From assembly GCF_014779715.1 (NCBI RefSeq), contig NZ_JACXYU010000006.1, positions 240,195 through 304,194 of the forward strand: DNA of 64,000 nt, in the 5' to 3' direction. This DNA comes from Streptomyces chumphonensis (GTDB taxonomy: Bacteria > Actinomycetota > Actinomycetes > Streptomycetales > Streptomycetaceae). Shown piece after piece: positions 8,372-17,340 of the stretch. The stretch's first letter is position 1, and each line of letters opens with the position of its first letter. A program made the position numbers and the translations under genes. The notes beneath the pieces were generated by a model. It worked only from the letters and a program-made list of their open reading frames with translations. It ran no database searches and was not told where the DNA came from.

Positions 8372-8390
8372 GCCCGCCGCCGGCGGGCTC
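8370..8390 (+). terminator. Perfect 9-bp hairpin at the end of the LuxC-like gene
   Basis: GAGCCCGCC pairs with GGCGGGCTC around a 3-nt loop, starting inside the stop codon. It lies within the operon, 33 nt before the DAHP synthase start, so partial termination or transcript-end stabilisation is more likely than full termination. No U tract follows. Confidence 0.5.
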
Positions 8391-8423
8391 CGTGCCCGCC
8401 ACGTCCACGGAAGAGATGAACGG

Positions 8424-9809
8424 GTGACCACGACCGATTTCGCACCTGCGCCCCCGACCCATTCCGACGCCCACGCCGGGGCCGCGGCCCTTCCGCTCCC
8501 CGGCCTGCACTGGCGGCACCTGCCCGCCGAACAGCAGCCGGAGTGGCCCGACGCCTCCGCCGCCGCCCGGGTCCAGGACCGGCTCGCCCTGTGGCCCGCC
8601 CTCACGGCCCCGGCCGACGTGCGGCGGCTCGGCTCCGCCCTCGTGGACGTCCGCGCGGGCCGCGCCTTCCTGCTCCAGGCCGGCGACTGCGCCGAACCCA
8701 CCGGCCCCGCCGCCGTCCACGCGGTCCGGGCCAAGCACGAGGTCATCGGCGCGCTGGCGGAACTCCTCAGCGAGCGGCTGGACCTGCCGACCGTCACCGT
8801 CGGCCGCATCGCCGGCCAGCACGCCAAACCGCGCTCCAAGCCCGTCGAGTGGTACGAGGGCCGCGCCCTGCCCGTCTACCGGGGCGACCTGGTGAACGGG
8901 CACGCGCCCGACGAGGCGTCCCGGACGGCCGACCCCGCCCGGATGGAACTCGCCTACTCCACCTCGCGCGCCGTGATGAACGAACTGCGCCTGCTGGCCC
9001 ACGCGTCGGCGGGGGAGCAGGCCCTGCGCGAGCTGAACGGCGGGCGCGGCGGCAGCGCCTACCCGGTGCGGACGTGGGACGGCAGCCTGCGGTCCGTGCT
9101 GCGCGACTACGGCCAGACGGTGCCCGGCCCGGAGGGCTGGACCCGCACGGGGCTGTGGACCAGCCACGAGGCCCTCGTCCTGGACTACGAACAGCCCCTG
9201 GTGCGGCGGGACCCGCACACCGGGCAGCAGTACCTGCTCTCCACGCACTTCCCGTGGATCGGCGACCGCACGCGTCAGGTGGGCGGCGCCCACGTGGCCT
9301 TCCTCGCCGGCATCGCCAACCCCGTCGCGTGCAAGGTCGGGCCCGGCACCCGGGAGGAGGACCTGCTGCGGGTCTGCGCACGCATCGACCCGCACCGCAC
9401 GCCCGGACGGCTCACCCTCATCAGCCGTCTCGGCGCCGGTCAGGTACGGGACCGGCTGCCCGCCCTCGTCCGCGCGGTGCGCGGGGCCGGACACGACGTC
9501 GCGTGGCTGTGCGATCCCATGCACGGCAACACCGTCACCCTCGGGAACGGACTCAAGACCCGCCGGGTCGCCGACGTCCTCACCGAGATCACCGGGTTCT
9601 TCGAGGTGCTGGGCCGGGCGGGCGTCTGGCCCGGAGGCGTGCACCTGGAGATCGCCGGCGAGGAGGTCACCGAGTGCCTCGGCCCCGGCGGCCCCTCCTC
9701 CGAGGAGCAGCTCACCCAGGCCTACCGCACCCTGTGCGACCCGCGGCTCAGCAACGCCCAGGCGTTCCACGTCATCGAGGCCGTGGCCGACCTGCTGCGC
9801 CACCACTGA
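8424..9809 (+). CDS. Class II (plant-type) DAHP synthase
   Basis: A 461-residue 3-deoxy-D-arabino-heptulosonate-7-phosphate synthase, first enzyme of the shikimate pathway, joining phosphoenolpyruvate and erythrose 4-phosphate. Typical class II segments are present: L-L-Q-A-G-D-C-A-E (about residues 91-99, metal-binding Cys), G-R-I-A-G-Q-H-A-K-P-R-S, Y-S-T-S-R-A-V, W-T-S-H-E-A-L, K-V-G-P-G-T and C-D-P-M-H-G-N-T. Cluster copies of this enzyme usually boost chorismate flux for secondary metabolism, as expected beside PabAB and PabC. GTG start with GGAAGAG about 9 nt upstream. Whether it escapes aromatic feedback cannot be read from sequence. Confidence 0.93.
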   Translation: MTTTDFAPAPPTHSDAHAGAAALPLPGLHWRHLPAEQQPEWPDASAAARVQDRLALWPALTAPADVRRLGSALVDVRAGRAFLLQAGDCAEPTGPAAVHAVRAKHEVIGALAELLSERLDLPTVTVGRIAGQHAKPRSKPVEWYEGRALPVYRGDLVNGHAPDEASRTADPARMELAYSTSRAVMNELRLLAHASAGEQALRELNGGRGGSAYPVRTWDGSLRSVLRDYGQTVPGPEGWTRTGLWTSHEALVLDYEQPLVRRDPHTGQQYLLSTHFPWIGDRTRQVGGAHVAFLAGIANPVACKVGPGTREEDLLRVCARIDPHRTPGRLTLISRLGAGQVRDRLPALVRAVRGAGHDVAWLCDPMHGNTVTLGNGLKTRRVADVLTEITGFFEVLGRAGVWPGGVHLEIAGEEVTECLGPGGPSSEEQLTQAYRTLCDPRLSNAQAFHVIEAVADLLRHH

Positions 9810-9862
9810 GCCCTTTCCCCACCCGAGCCGGAGGTACGTGACTTCGGCAGAAAGCGACACGC

Positions 9863-12001
9863 ATGCGCACTCTGCTGATCGACAACTACGACTCGTACAC
9901 CTACAACCTCTTCCAGCTGATCGCCGAGGTCAACGGTGCCGAGCCCGTAGTGATCACCAACGACGCACCGGCCACCGCCGTTCCGGAGCTGTCCGACTTC
10001 GACAACGTCGTCGTCTCACCAGGCCCCGGCCACCCCGGCAGGGCGCGCGACTTCGGCATCGCCACCGACGTGCTGGAACGCAGCGAGATTCCCGTCCTCG
10101 GCGTCTGCCTGGGGCACCAGGGCATCGGCCTGGGGGCGGGAGCCGCCGTCGTCCCCGCCCCGCAGCCGCGACACGGCTACCTGAGCACCGTCCGGCACCA
10201 CGGCGAGGACGTCTTCGCCGGTCTGCCGCAGGACTTCACGGCGGTGCGCTACCACTCCCTGAGCGTGGCCGAGCCGCTGCCGCCGGAGCTGGAGGCCACG
10301 GCCTGGTCGGAGGACGGCGTCATCATGGGGCTGCGGCACCGCACCAGGCCGCTGTGGGGGGTGCAGTTCCATCCCGAGTCGGTGTGCACCGAGTACGGCC
10401 GGCAGCTCCTGGCGAACTTCCGCGACCTCACCCTCCGGCGCGGCACCGGCGCCCCGGCCGACCGCGCCCCCGCCCCGACCTCCCCGGCCGCGCCGCCCGC
10501 CCCCGCGCCGCCGAAGGCCCAGGCGCCCGGCGTCCGGCCCGACGAACCGTCCGCCGGACTGCGGGTGCACCTGCGCACCATCGAGACCGCCGTGGACACC
10601 GAGGCCGCCTTCACCCACCTCTACAGCGACTCCGCCGCCCCCGCGTTCTGGCTCGACAGCGCCCACGTCGAGCCCGGCCGGTCCCGGTTCTCCTTCATGG
10701 GCGACGCCTCCGGCCCGCTGGCCGAGCTCGTCCGCTACCGCACCGGCGAGAAGGCCGTCGTCGTCGAACGTGCCGGACACCCCGCGCGTCCGGTCCCCGG
10801 CGACATCTTCGACTACCTCCAGCGCCAGCTGCGCCGGCGCCGGGTGGACCTGACGGACGTGCCGTTCGACTTCTCCGGCGGCTACGTGGGGTACTTCGGC
10901 TACGAGCTCAAGGGCGACCTCGGCTCCGTCAACCGCCACACCTCGCCCGTGCCCGACGCGATGTGGCTCTTCGTGGACCGCTTCGTCGTCGTGGACCACT
11001 TCGAGGAGTGCACCTACGTCGTCGCGCTCTCCGACCCCGACACCGAGGTCGCGGCGGCGCGCTGGGCGGACGCGGCGGTGGCCTCGCTGCTCTCCCTCCC
11101 GCCGGTGTCGCCCGTCCCGCCGCCCCCCGGCACCGACGCCGGATCCTGGCTGCTGCACGACCGCGAGCAGTACCGGGCCCGGATCGCGGAGATCCAGCGC
11201 TACCTGCACGCCGGGGAGAGCTACGAGGTCTGCCTGACCACCTCCGCGTGGCTGCCCGCCGCCGACGGGGACGGCTACGCGTACTACCGCGCCCTGCGCC
11301 GCCTCAACCCCGCCCCCTACGCCGCCTACCTGCGGCTGGGCGACGTCGAGGTGGCGAGTTCCTCCCCCGAGCGGTTCCTGTCCATCGACCGGTCCCGGGT
11401 GGTGGAGACCAAGCCGATCAAGGGGACGGTCCACCGCAGCCCGGACCCGCAGGAGGACGTGCGGCTGCGCGACTCGCTCGCGGCCGACGCCAAGACCCGC
11501 GCCGAGAACCTCATGATCGTGGACCTCCTGCGCAACGACCTCGGCCGGGTGTGCGAGATCGGCAGCGTCCACGTGCCCCGGCTGATGGCGGCCGAGACCT
11601 ACACCACGGTGCACCAGCTCGTGTCCACCGTGTGCGGGCGCGTCCGTCCCGAGAACGACGTGATCGACGTCGTGCGGGCCTGCTTCCCCGGCGGCTCCAT
11701 GACCGGCGCCCCCAAACTGCGCACGATGGAGATCATCGACTCCCTGGAGGACGAGGCGCGGGGGGTCTACTCCGGGGCCATCGGGTTCCTGTCCACGAAC
11801 GGCACGGCCGACCTGAACATCGTCATCCGCACCGCCGTGCGCAGCGACGGACGCTGGCGGGTCGGCGCGGGCGGGGCCATCGTCCTCGACTCGGACGCCG
11901 ACGCCGAGTACGACGAGGTGCTCCTCAAGGCCGCCGCCCCGCTGCGGGCCCACGCCGCCGGGGAGACGGCCGACAGCGCGCAGGTGCCGCTGCCGGGCTG
12001 A
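9863..12001 (+). CDS. pabAB: Fused aminodeoxychorismate synthase (PabA-PabB)
   Basis: A 712-residue bifunctional enzyme that makes 4-amino-4-deoxychorismate from chorismate and glutamine. The N-terminal glutamine amidotransferase (about 1-190) has the oxyanion segment S-P-G-P-G-H-P, the nucleophile in G-V-C-L-G-H-Q and the catalytic pair in Q-F-H-P-E-S. A proline/alanine linker (about 195-230) joins it to the chorismate-binding domain. That domain carries P-I-K-G-T near 517; the lysine marks PabB activity, whereas anthranilate synthases have alanine there. It also has R-A-E-N-L-M-I-V-D-L-L-R-N-D. The amidotransferase-first order matches the fused PABA synthases of candicidin-type producers. 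The strongest Shine-Dalgarno (9831) sits 29 nt upstream, in front of an out-of-frame GTG; an in-frame stop at 9839 rules out a longer protein. Confidence 0.94.
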   Translation: MRTLLIDNYDSYTYNLFQLIAEVNGAEPVVITNDAPATAVPELSDFDNVVVSPGPGHPGRARDFGIATDVLERSEIPVLGVCLGHQGIGLGAGAAVVPAPQPRHGYLSTVRHHGEDVFAGLPQDFTAVRYHSLSVAEPLPPELEATAWSEDGVIMGLRHRTRPLWGVQFHPESVCTEYGRQLLANFRDLTLRRGTGAPADRAPAPTSPAAPPAPAPPKAQAPGVRPDEPSAGLRVHLRTIETAVDTEAAFTHLYSDSAAPAFWLDSAHVEPGRSRFSFMGDASGPLAELVRYRTGEKAVVVERAGHPARPVPGDIFDYLQRQLRRRRVDLTDVPFDFSGGYVGYFGYELKGDLGSVNRHTSPVPDAMWLFVDRFVVVDHFEECTYVVALSDPDTEVAAARWADAAVASLLSLPPVSPVPPPPGTDAGSWLLHDREQYRARIAEIQRYLHAGESYEVCLTTSAWLPAADGDGYAYYRALRRLNPAPYAAYLRLGDVEVASSSPERFLSIDRSRVVETKPIKGTVHRSPDPQEDVRLRDSLAADAKTRAENLMIVDLLRNDLGRVCEIGSVHVPRLMAAETYTTVHQLVSTVCGRVRPENDVIDVVRACFPGGSMTGAPKLRTMEIIDSLEDEARGVYSGAIGFLSTNGTADLNIVIRTAVRSDGRWRVGAGGAIVLDSDADAEYDEVLLKAAAPLRAHAAGETADSAQVPLPG

Positions 12002-12050
12002 CGCCCCCTCCACCCACCAGCCGGGACCCGACGACGACAGGAGCCGAAGG

Positions 12051-13544
12051 ATGAACGCGACGACCGCGGGCAACGCGGCGGCAGCGCTGGCCGACCTCTG
12101 CACGCGCGAGCGGTGGGACGGACGTCCGGCGTTCCACGAGGACGACGTGAGCGTCACCCACGGGGAGGTCCACGCGCTCGCGGCGCGGACGGCCACCGTC
12201 CTCGCCGAGCGGGGCGTGCGCCAGTGGAGCCGGGTGTGCCTGGCCCTGACCGACGGCATCGCCTGGGTCGCCGCGTTCCTGGCCACGGCGCGGCTCGGCG
12301 CCGTCGCCGTCGTCACCAACCCGGCGCTGACGGCGGCCGACCACGCCCACCTCGTCCGCGACAGCGGGCCCGTGCTCGTCGTGACGCGTGAGGAGACCGC
12401 CGACCACTTCCCCGGCGTGCCCCACCTCACCCCCGAGGCGCTGCTGGAGGCCGCCGAGGGCGGGGAACCCGCCCCGGCGGCCCCGGTCGGCGGCGACCAC
12501 CCCCTCTACCTCCAGTACACCTCCGGCACCACCGGCTCCCCCAAGGGCGTGCTGCACCGGCACCGGGACCTGGAGCGCTACCACAGCGGCGCCGGGGCCC
12601 AGGTGCTGGAGATCGGCCCCGACGACGTCCTGCTGTCGGTGTCCAAGCTCTTCTTCGCCTACGGTCTCGGCAACGCCCTCGCCTTCCCGCTCTGTTCGGG
12701 CGGCGCGGCCGTCCTGGAGCCGGGCCCGCCCAAGCCGGCCCGGATCGCCGAACTCGTGGCCCGCCACGGCGTCACCTACCTCTTCGCCGTGCCCTCGGCC
12801 TACGCCAACCTCCTCGCGGAAACGTCCCCCGACGCCTTCCGCACCGTCCGCGCGGCCGTGTCGGCGGGCGAGCGCCTCACACCCGAACTCGGCGAACGGG
12901 TGACGGAGTTCCTCGGGGCGCCCGTCTACGACCAGCTCGGCTCCACCGAGGCCGGACACGCGATCGCCACCAACGGGCCGGCCGCGCACACCCCCGGCAC
13001 GGTCGGCCGCCCGGTACCCGGCTTCGCCGCCGAGATCCGCGACAAGCACGGCAAGCCCGTCCAGGACGGGGAGGCGGGCGAGCTGTGGGTGAGCGGGCCG
13101 ACCGTGACGCCCGGCTACCACGGGCTGCCGGAGGTCACCCGGGCGACCATCGTCGACGGCTGGCTCAACACCCGCGACCGCGCCGTCCGGAACCCCGACG
13201 GCACCCTCGTCCACCTGGGCCGCACCGACGACCTGGAGATGATCGGCGGCATCACCGTCTCGCCGGTGGAGATCGAACGCCTCCTGGCCCGGCACCCCGC
13301 CGTGCTGGACGTGGCGGTCGCCGGGGTCCCCGACGACCGGGGCGCCACCAAGCTGCGGGCCTTCGTCGTCCTGCGCCCCGGCACGGCCGACCCGCAGGAG
13401 GAGGTCGCCGCCGCACTGCTCGCCACGGCCCGCGCGGAACTGGCGGCCTTCAAGGTGCCGCGCGGCGTGGAGGTGGTGAGCGCCCTGCCGCGCACCGCCA
13501 CCGGGAAGATCCAGCGCTACCTGCTGCGCGGCGGCAGTTGGTGA
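12051..13544 (+). CDS. Benzoate-CoA ligase-family enzyme
   Basis: A 497-residue ANL-superfamily ligase. The P-loop Y-T-S-G-T-T-G-S-P-K-G-V lies near residue 160, V-S-K-L-F-F-A-Y-G-L-G-N near 202, the A5-like Y-D-Q-L-G-S-T-E-A near 297, and the C-terminal lysine motif R-T-A-T-G-K-I-Q-R-Y near 485. The F-F-A-Y-G-L-G-N segment and overall spacing are those of benzoate- and 4-hydroxybenzoate-CoA ligases. It should convert an aryl carboxylate with ATP and CoA into the thioester. With PabAB and PabC in the operon, 4-aminobenzoate is the leading candidate; 4-hydroxybenzoate from the chorismate-lyase-like protein is the other. GGAG precedes the ATG. Confidence 0.85.
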   Translation: MNATTAGNAAAALADLCTRERWDGRPAFHEDDVSVTHGEVHALAARTATVLAERGVRQWSRVCLALTDGIAWVAAFLATARLGAVAVVTNPALTAADHAHLVRDSGPVLVVTREETADHFPGVPHLTPEALLEAAEGGEPAPAAPVGGDHPLYLQYTSGTTGSPKGVLHRHRDLERYHSGAGAQVLEIGPDDVLLSVSKLFFAYGLGNALAFPLCSGGAAVLEPGPPKPARIAELVARHGVTYLFAVPSAYANLLAETSPDAFRTVRAAVSAGERLTPELGERVTEFLGAPVYDQLGSTEAGHAIATNGPAAHTPGTVGRPVPGFAAEIRDKHGKPVQDGEAGELWVSGPTVTPGYHGLPEVTRATIVDGWLNTRDRAVRNPDGTLVHLGRTDDLEMIGGITVSPVEIERLLARHPAVLDVAVAGVPDDRGATKLRAFVVLRPGTADPQEEVAAALLATARAELAAFKVPRGVEVVSALPRTATGKIQRYLLRGGSW

Positions 13545-13628
13545 CGTCCCGGCCCCGCGTCCGGCCACCCGGAGCCCCGTCCGTACCCGTTCCCCCCGCC
13601 CCCGCGCCAGAGAAGAAAGCAGCCTGAG

Positions 13629-15218
13629 ATGTTCCTCGATCGTCTGCCGGAATCCGCCTTCTACGTCGGCCTCATGTGGGAGAAGGCGGCCCGGAAGTTC
13701 CCCGCCGCGCCCGTGACCCTGGACGAGCCGCTGGCGACCCTGCCCACGCTCGGCACCCACTTCACGTACGCGTCGGTCGCGGACGTCGTCGCCGACCTCT
13801 CCGCACGGCTGTGGCGGATGGGCGTGCGGCCCAGCGAACGCGTCGCCGTGCACAAGAGCGACAACTTCGACATATCCCTGCTGGCCAGCGCCGTGTCCCG
13901 GATCGGCGGCGTCCCCGTGATGATCTCGGCCGCCCTCCCGGGCGAGATCGTCGGCAAGCTGCTGGAGCGGCTGGACCAGCCGTGGCTGATCACCGACGCC
14001 GCGAAGCTGGCCGGGCCGCTCGACGGCGTCCCGGTGCGCGAGTTGACCCACGAGACGCTGCTGGCCGGCACCGACGAGCACGACGGGCTGCGGCTGATCG
14101 CCGCCGTCGAGGACGCCCCCCGGCGCTCCCCGGTGACCATGCACCCCACGCACCCGACGCTCATCACCCACACCTCCGGGACGACCGGCGTCTCCAAGCT
14201 GATGGTGCACAACGCCCGGGGGCTGTTCCACCGGCTGCTGCCGCAGCAGATCATGGCCTGGCCCGTGCGCCGCAAGGAGACGGTCGCGCTGTGCATGTCC
14301 TTCGTGCACTCGCGCTTCTTCCACTCCCTCGGGGTGTTCCTGAACTACGGCAACCCGCTCGTCGTCCTCCACGACCCGGACCCCGACAAGATCGCTCCCA
14401 CGTTCGTGCGGCACCGGCCCGGACTGGTGGAGACCCACCCCAACAACTTCATCCAGTGGGAGGAGCTGGCGACCGCGGCGGGCTCGCCCCTCGCCAGCGT
14501 CCGCTACTACAGCAGCACCTTCGACGCCATCCACCCGCGCACCATCCAGCGGCTGCTGGCCGCCTCCCGGCGCCGCCGCCCCATGCTCGTCCAGCTCTAC
14601 GGGCAGAGCGAGACCGGCCCGATCTCCGGCGCCGTCTACACCGAGAAGGGCGCCAGCCGCATGGACGGCCGGGACGTCGGCTACGTCCTGCCCGGCTTCA
14701 TCCGGGTGCGCGTCGTGGACGACGCGGGCCGCCCGGTGCCCAAGGGAACCGCGGGCCATCTCGAACTGCGCGGCCGCAGCACCGTGATGACCTACCTCGG
14801 CGAGCACGAGCGCTACCTGCGGAACAAGAACGACGGCTGGTGGCGGCTGGGCGACATGGGCCACCTCGGCCGCTTCGGCAAGCTCCACCTCATCGACCGG
14901 GAGATCGACCGCATCGACGACATCGACAGCAACCTCGAGGTCGAGGACGTGCTGATGTCGCGGCTGCCCGAACTCCTCGAAGCGATCATCGTGATCGGGA
15001 CCGACGGCGAGCCCGTCCCCGTCATCTGCACGCGCCGGGACGCCCCCCTGGACACCGACCGCTGGGCGAAGGCCACCGCCGACCTGCCGGCGCTCGCGCC
15101 CCCGCTGCACTGGCCCTTCAGCGAGGTGCCGCGCACCTCCACCTGGAAGGTCCGGCGGGTGGAGATCACCCAGATGCTGCGCGAGAACCGCGTGCCCGTC
15201 CTGAACGCCGACGACTGA
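13629..15218 (+). CDS. ANL-superfamily acyl-activating enzyme (ligase or amide synthetase)
   Basis: A 529-residue AMP-forming enzyme distinct from the benzoate-CoA-ligase-like neighbour. It has T-H-T-S-G-T-T-G-V-S-K near residue 180, Y-G-Q-S-E-T-G near 323, W-W-R-L-G-D-M-G near 405 and the terminal S-T-W-K-V-R-R near 505, where K is the expected catalytic lysine. Two ANL enzymes in one short aromatic cluster suggest that one forms a CoA ester and the other either activates a second acid or couples it directly to an amine, as known for stand-alone amide synthetases of this superfamily. Substrate cannot be deduced. An 84-nt spacer precedes it, with a GAAGAAAG ribosome site further upstream of ATG. 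Confidence 0.8.
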   Translation: MFLDRLPESAFYVGLMWEKAARKFPAAPVTLDEPLATLPTLGTHFTYASVADVVADLSARLWRMGVRPSERVAVHKSDNFDISLLASAVSRIGGVPVMISAALPGEIVGKLLERLDQPWLITDAAKLAGPLDGVPVRELTHETLLAGTDEHDGLRLIAAVEDAPRRSPVTMHPTHPTLITHTSGTTGVSKLMVHNARGLFHRLLPQQIMAWPVRRKETVALCMSFVHSRFFHSLGVFLNYGNPLVVLHDPDPDKIAPTFVRHRPGLVETHPNNFIQWEELATAAGSPLASVRYYSSTFDAIHPRTIQRLLAASRRRRPMLVQLYGQSETGPISGAVYTEKGASRMDGRDVGYVLPGFIRVRVVDDAGRPVPKGTAGHLELRGRSTVMTYLGEHERYLRNKNDGWWRLGDMGHLGRFGKLHLIDREIDRIDDIDSNLEVEDVLMSRLPELLEAIIVIGTDGEPVPVICTRRDAPLDTDRWAKATADLPALAPPLHWPFSEVPRTSTWKVRRVEITQMLRENRVPVLNADD

Positions 15219-15255
15219 CGCGCCCCGCCGCGACGGAAGACCGAGGGGAACACCC

Positions 15256-16497
15256 ATGACCGAAGACCAGCCGACGCAGGACGTGCTTCCGGTGCTGGTG
15301 ATCGGCGCCGGCCCGGTGGGGCTGACCGCCGCACTGGCCCTGCGCAGCCACGGACTGCCCGTCACCCTGCTGGAGGCCGAGCCGGAGGACCGGGTCCGGC
15401 CCGGCAGCCGCGCGCTGTTCGTCCACCGCGAGTCGCTGCGGCTGCTGGGCCGCATCAGCCCCGGCCTGGACGAGACGCTGGTCAGCCACGGCGTCGTGTG
15501 GCCGACCCGCCGCACGGTCTACCGGGGCCGCGAGGTGTTCGCCCGGACCTACCCGGCCCGCGCCGCCGGCGCGGGCACCCCCGGCGCCGCGCCGCCCTTC
15601 ACCAGCCTGCGGCAGGTCGAGACCGAGCGGCACCTGCTCGCGGCCTGTCACCGGGCGGGGGTGCGCTTCCGGTGGGGCGCGCCGGTGCGGGACGTGCGCT
15701 CCTCCGCCGAGGGCGTGGAGGTGCACGCCGGGGAGGGCGTGTGGCACGGCCAGTACGTGATCGGCGCCGACGGCGCGCGCTCCACCGTGCGGCGCTCGCA
15801 GGACATCACCATGCGCGGCGACCGCTCCGTCGCCTTCCACGTCGTCGTCGACATCCAGGAGGACGAGGACGACCCGATGCCGCTGGAGCGGGTGTTCACC
15901 TACGAACACCCCGGCCTCGACGGGCGCAGCGTGATGCGGGTGCCCTTCGCCGGCGGGTTCCAGCTCGACGTCCAGTGCAAGGACGACGACACCCCCGAGG
16001 ACTGGGCCGACGAGGAGGCCGTGCGCCGCTGGGTGCCGCGCGTGGTGCCCGCGAAGTACGCCGACCGCGTGCTGTGGGTCTCCAAGTACCACTTCCTCCA
16101 CCTGGTCGCCGAGCGCTTCGCCGACCACCACCGGCGGGTGCTGCTCGTGGGGGAGGCGTCCCACCTCTTCCCGCCCTTCGGCGCGCGGGGCATGAACAGC
16201 GGCATCGCCGACTCCGTGGCCGCCGCCGAGAGCGTCGCCAAGGCGCTCGCCGCCCCGGACGACCGGGTGCGGGCGATCGACGAGTTCGCCGTGCTGCGCC
16301 GGGAGGCCGCCCTCTACAACAGCGATGCCGCCCGCACCGCACTCGACCACCTGCGGCCCAAGCGACGCATCACGCGGCTGCGGCAGGCGGCCGGCGCGGC
16401 CCTGTCCCCGGTCGTCCCCTCCTGCGGCGAGTGGCTGGAGAGGGCGCCCTACGGCCCGCGCGCCGGGGCCGCCACCAACACCAGCGGACGGTACTGA
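15256..16497 (+). CDS. FAD-dependent aromatic hydroxylase, paralogue 2
   Basis: A 413-residue class A flavoprotein monooxygenase with G-A-G-P-V-G-L-T-A-A-L near the N-terminus, R-P-G-S-R-A-L-F-V-H at about 51-60, D-G-A-R-S near 173, and G-E-A-S-H-L-F-P-P-F-G-A-R-G-M-N-S-G near 300. It shares the G-E variant of the second FAD motif and several long blocks with the protein at 3188-4342, so the two come from one duplication. A good GAGGGGAA site precedes the ATG. The following pabC-like gene begins at the base after its stop. Expected to hydroxylate the aminobenzoate scaffold or to hydroxylate with loss of the carboxyl group; the sequence does not decide between them. Confidence 0.85.
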   Translation: MTEDQPTQDVLPVLVIGAGPVGLTAALALRSHGLPVTLLEAEPEDRVRPGSRALFVHRESLRLLGRISPGLDETLVSHGVVWPTRRTVYRGREVFARTYPARAAGAGTPGAAPPFTSLRQVETERHLLAACHRAGVRFRWGAPVRDVRSSAEGVEVHAGEGVWHGQYVIGADGARSTVRRSQDITMRGDRSVAFHVVVDIQEDEDDPMPLERVFTYEHPGLDGRSVMRVPFAGGFQLDVQCKDDDTPEDWADEEAVRRWVPRVVPAKYADRVLWVSKYHFLHLVAERFADHHRRVLLVGEASHLFPPFGARGMNSGIADSVAAAESVAKALAAPDDRVRAIDEFAVLRREAALYNSDAARTALDHLRPKRRITRLRQAAGAALSPVVPSCGEWLERAPYGPRAGAATNTSGRY

Positions 16498-17340
16498 GTG
16501 GGGGACACCGCACCGACCCCCTGGTGGGTCTGGGACGACGCACGCGGCCTGGTGCCCGGGGAACCGGGCCCCGAGCCCGCCCTGCTGGCCGCCGACTCCT
16601 GGCTCGTGGACGACGGCCGGATGCGCGGCCGGTCGACGCACCGCGCCCGGTTCACCGGCGCCTGCCGCCAGGAGGGCGTCCCCGAGGAGGTCGCTGCCCG
16701 CTTCTGGGACGCGGCCCTGGCCGCCCTGCCCCGGCACGGCGCCTGGTTCCCCCGCACGGAGCTGCACCAGGGCGGCGTCCTCGGGCTCCGCGTGCGGCCC
16801 GCGCCACCCCTGAGGTCCGACATCCGCGTGCTGCTGCCGCCCCGTCCCGACGCCCGGCGCGCCCCGGCCCGCAAGGGCCCGGACCTGCCGGCCCTGGGTG
16901 AACTGCGGCGGGAGGCGCAGCGCGAGGGCGCCGACGACCTCCTGCTGGCGCTGCCCTCCGGCGTCCTCACCGAATCCACCACGGCCAGCCTGCTGTGGTG
17001 GGACGCTGGGACACTGTGCGCCGCCGACGCCGGGCGGCACCAACTGGGAGGCGTCACGCAGGCGTTGATCACCGGCCTCGCCACCGCCCGGGGCATCCCG
17101 GTGCGGACCGCCCCCGTCACGGCGGCGGAGCTGCCCGGGCACGAGGTCTGGCTGGTCAACGCCCTGCACGGCATCCGGCCGGTCTCCGCGTGGATCGGTA
17201 CCGGAGTACGGGCGGCCGCCCCCGAACAGGCCGCCCGCTGGCGGGAGCTCCTGCGCACCCTGGAGGAGCCCCTGCCGCCCACCCGCCGGGACGCCGGACC
17301 GGCCGACCGGCCCGCTTTCGAAGGAAGGACCACCACATGA
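16498..17340 (+). CDS. pabC: Aminodeoxychorismate lyase (PabC-like, class IV PLP enzyme)
   Basis: A 280-residue fold-type IV PLP protein. The putative Schiff-base lysine is in A-R-K-G-P-D-L near residue 123. G-A-D-D-L-L-L-A-L follows, then G-V-L-T-E-S-T-T-A-S-L-L-W near 160 and G-G-V-T-Q-A-L-I near 186, the usual order for D-amino-acid transaminase/PabC proteins. PabC removes pyruvate from aminodeoxychorismate to give 4-aminobenzoate, which completes the route started by PabAB. The GTG start directly abuts the stop of the FAD gene. Its own stop overlaps the next ATG (ATGA), so translation of the three genes is coupled. Confidence 0.85.
   Translation: MGDTAPTPWWVWDDARGLVPGEPGPEPALLAADSWLVDDGRMRGRSTHRARFTGACRQEGVPEEVAARFWDAALAALPRHGAWFPRTELHQGGVLGLRVRPAPPLRSDIRVLLPPRPDARRAPARKGPDLPALGELRREAQREGADDLLLALPSGVLTESTTASLLWWDAGTLCAADAGRHQLGGVTQALITGLATARGIPVRTAPVTAAELPGHEVWLVNALHGIRPVSAWIGTGVRAAAPEQAARWRELLRTLEEPLPPTRRDAGPADRPAFEGRTTT

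Noticed and set aside
9863..12001. Anthranilate or ADIC synthase (PhzE/TrpEG type)
   Set aside because: The amidotransferase domain is N-terminal and the PIKGT lysine is present, both features of aminodeoxychorismate synthase, and a PabC-like lyase lies in the same operon.
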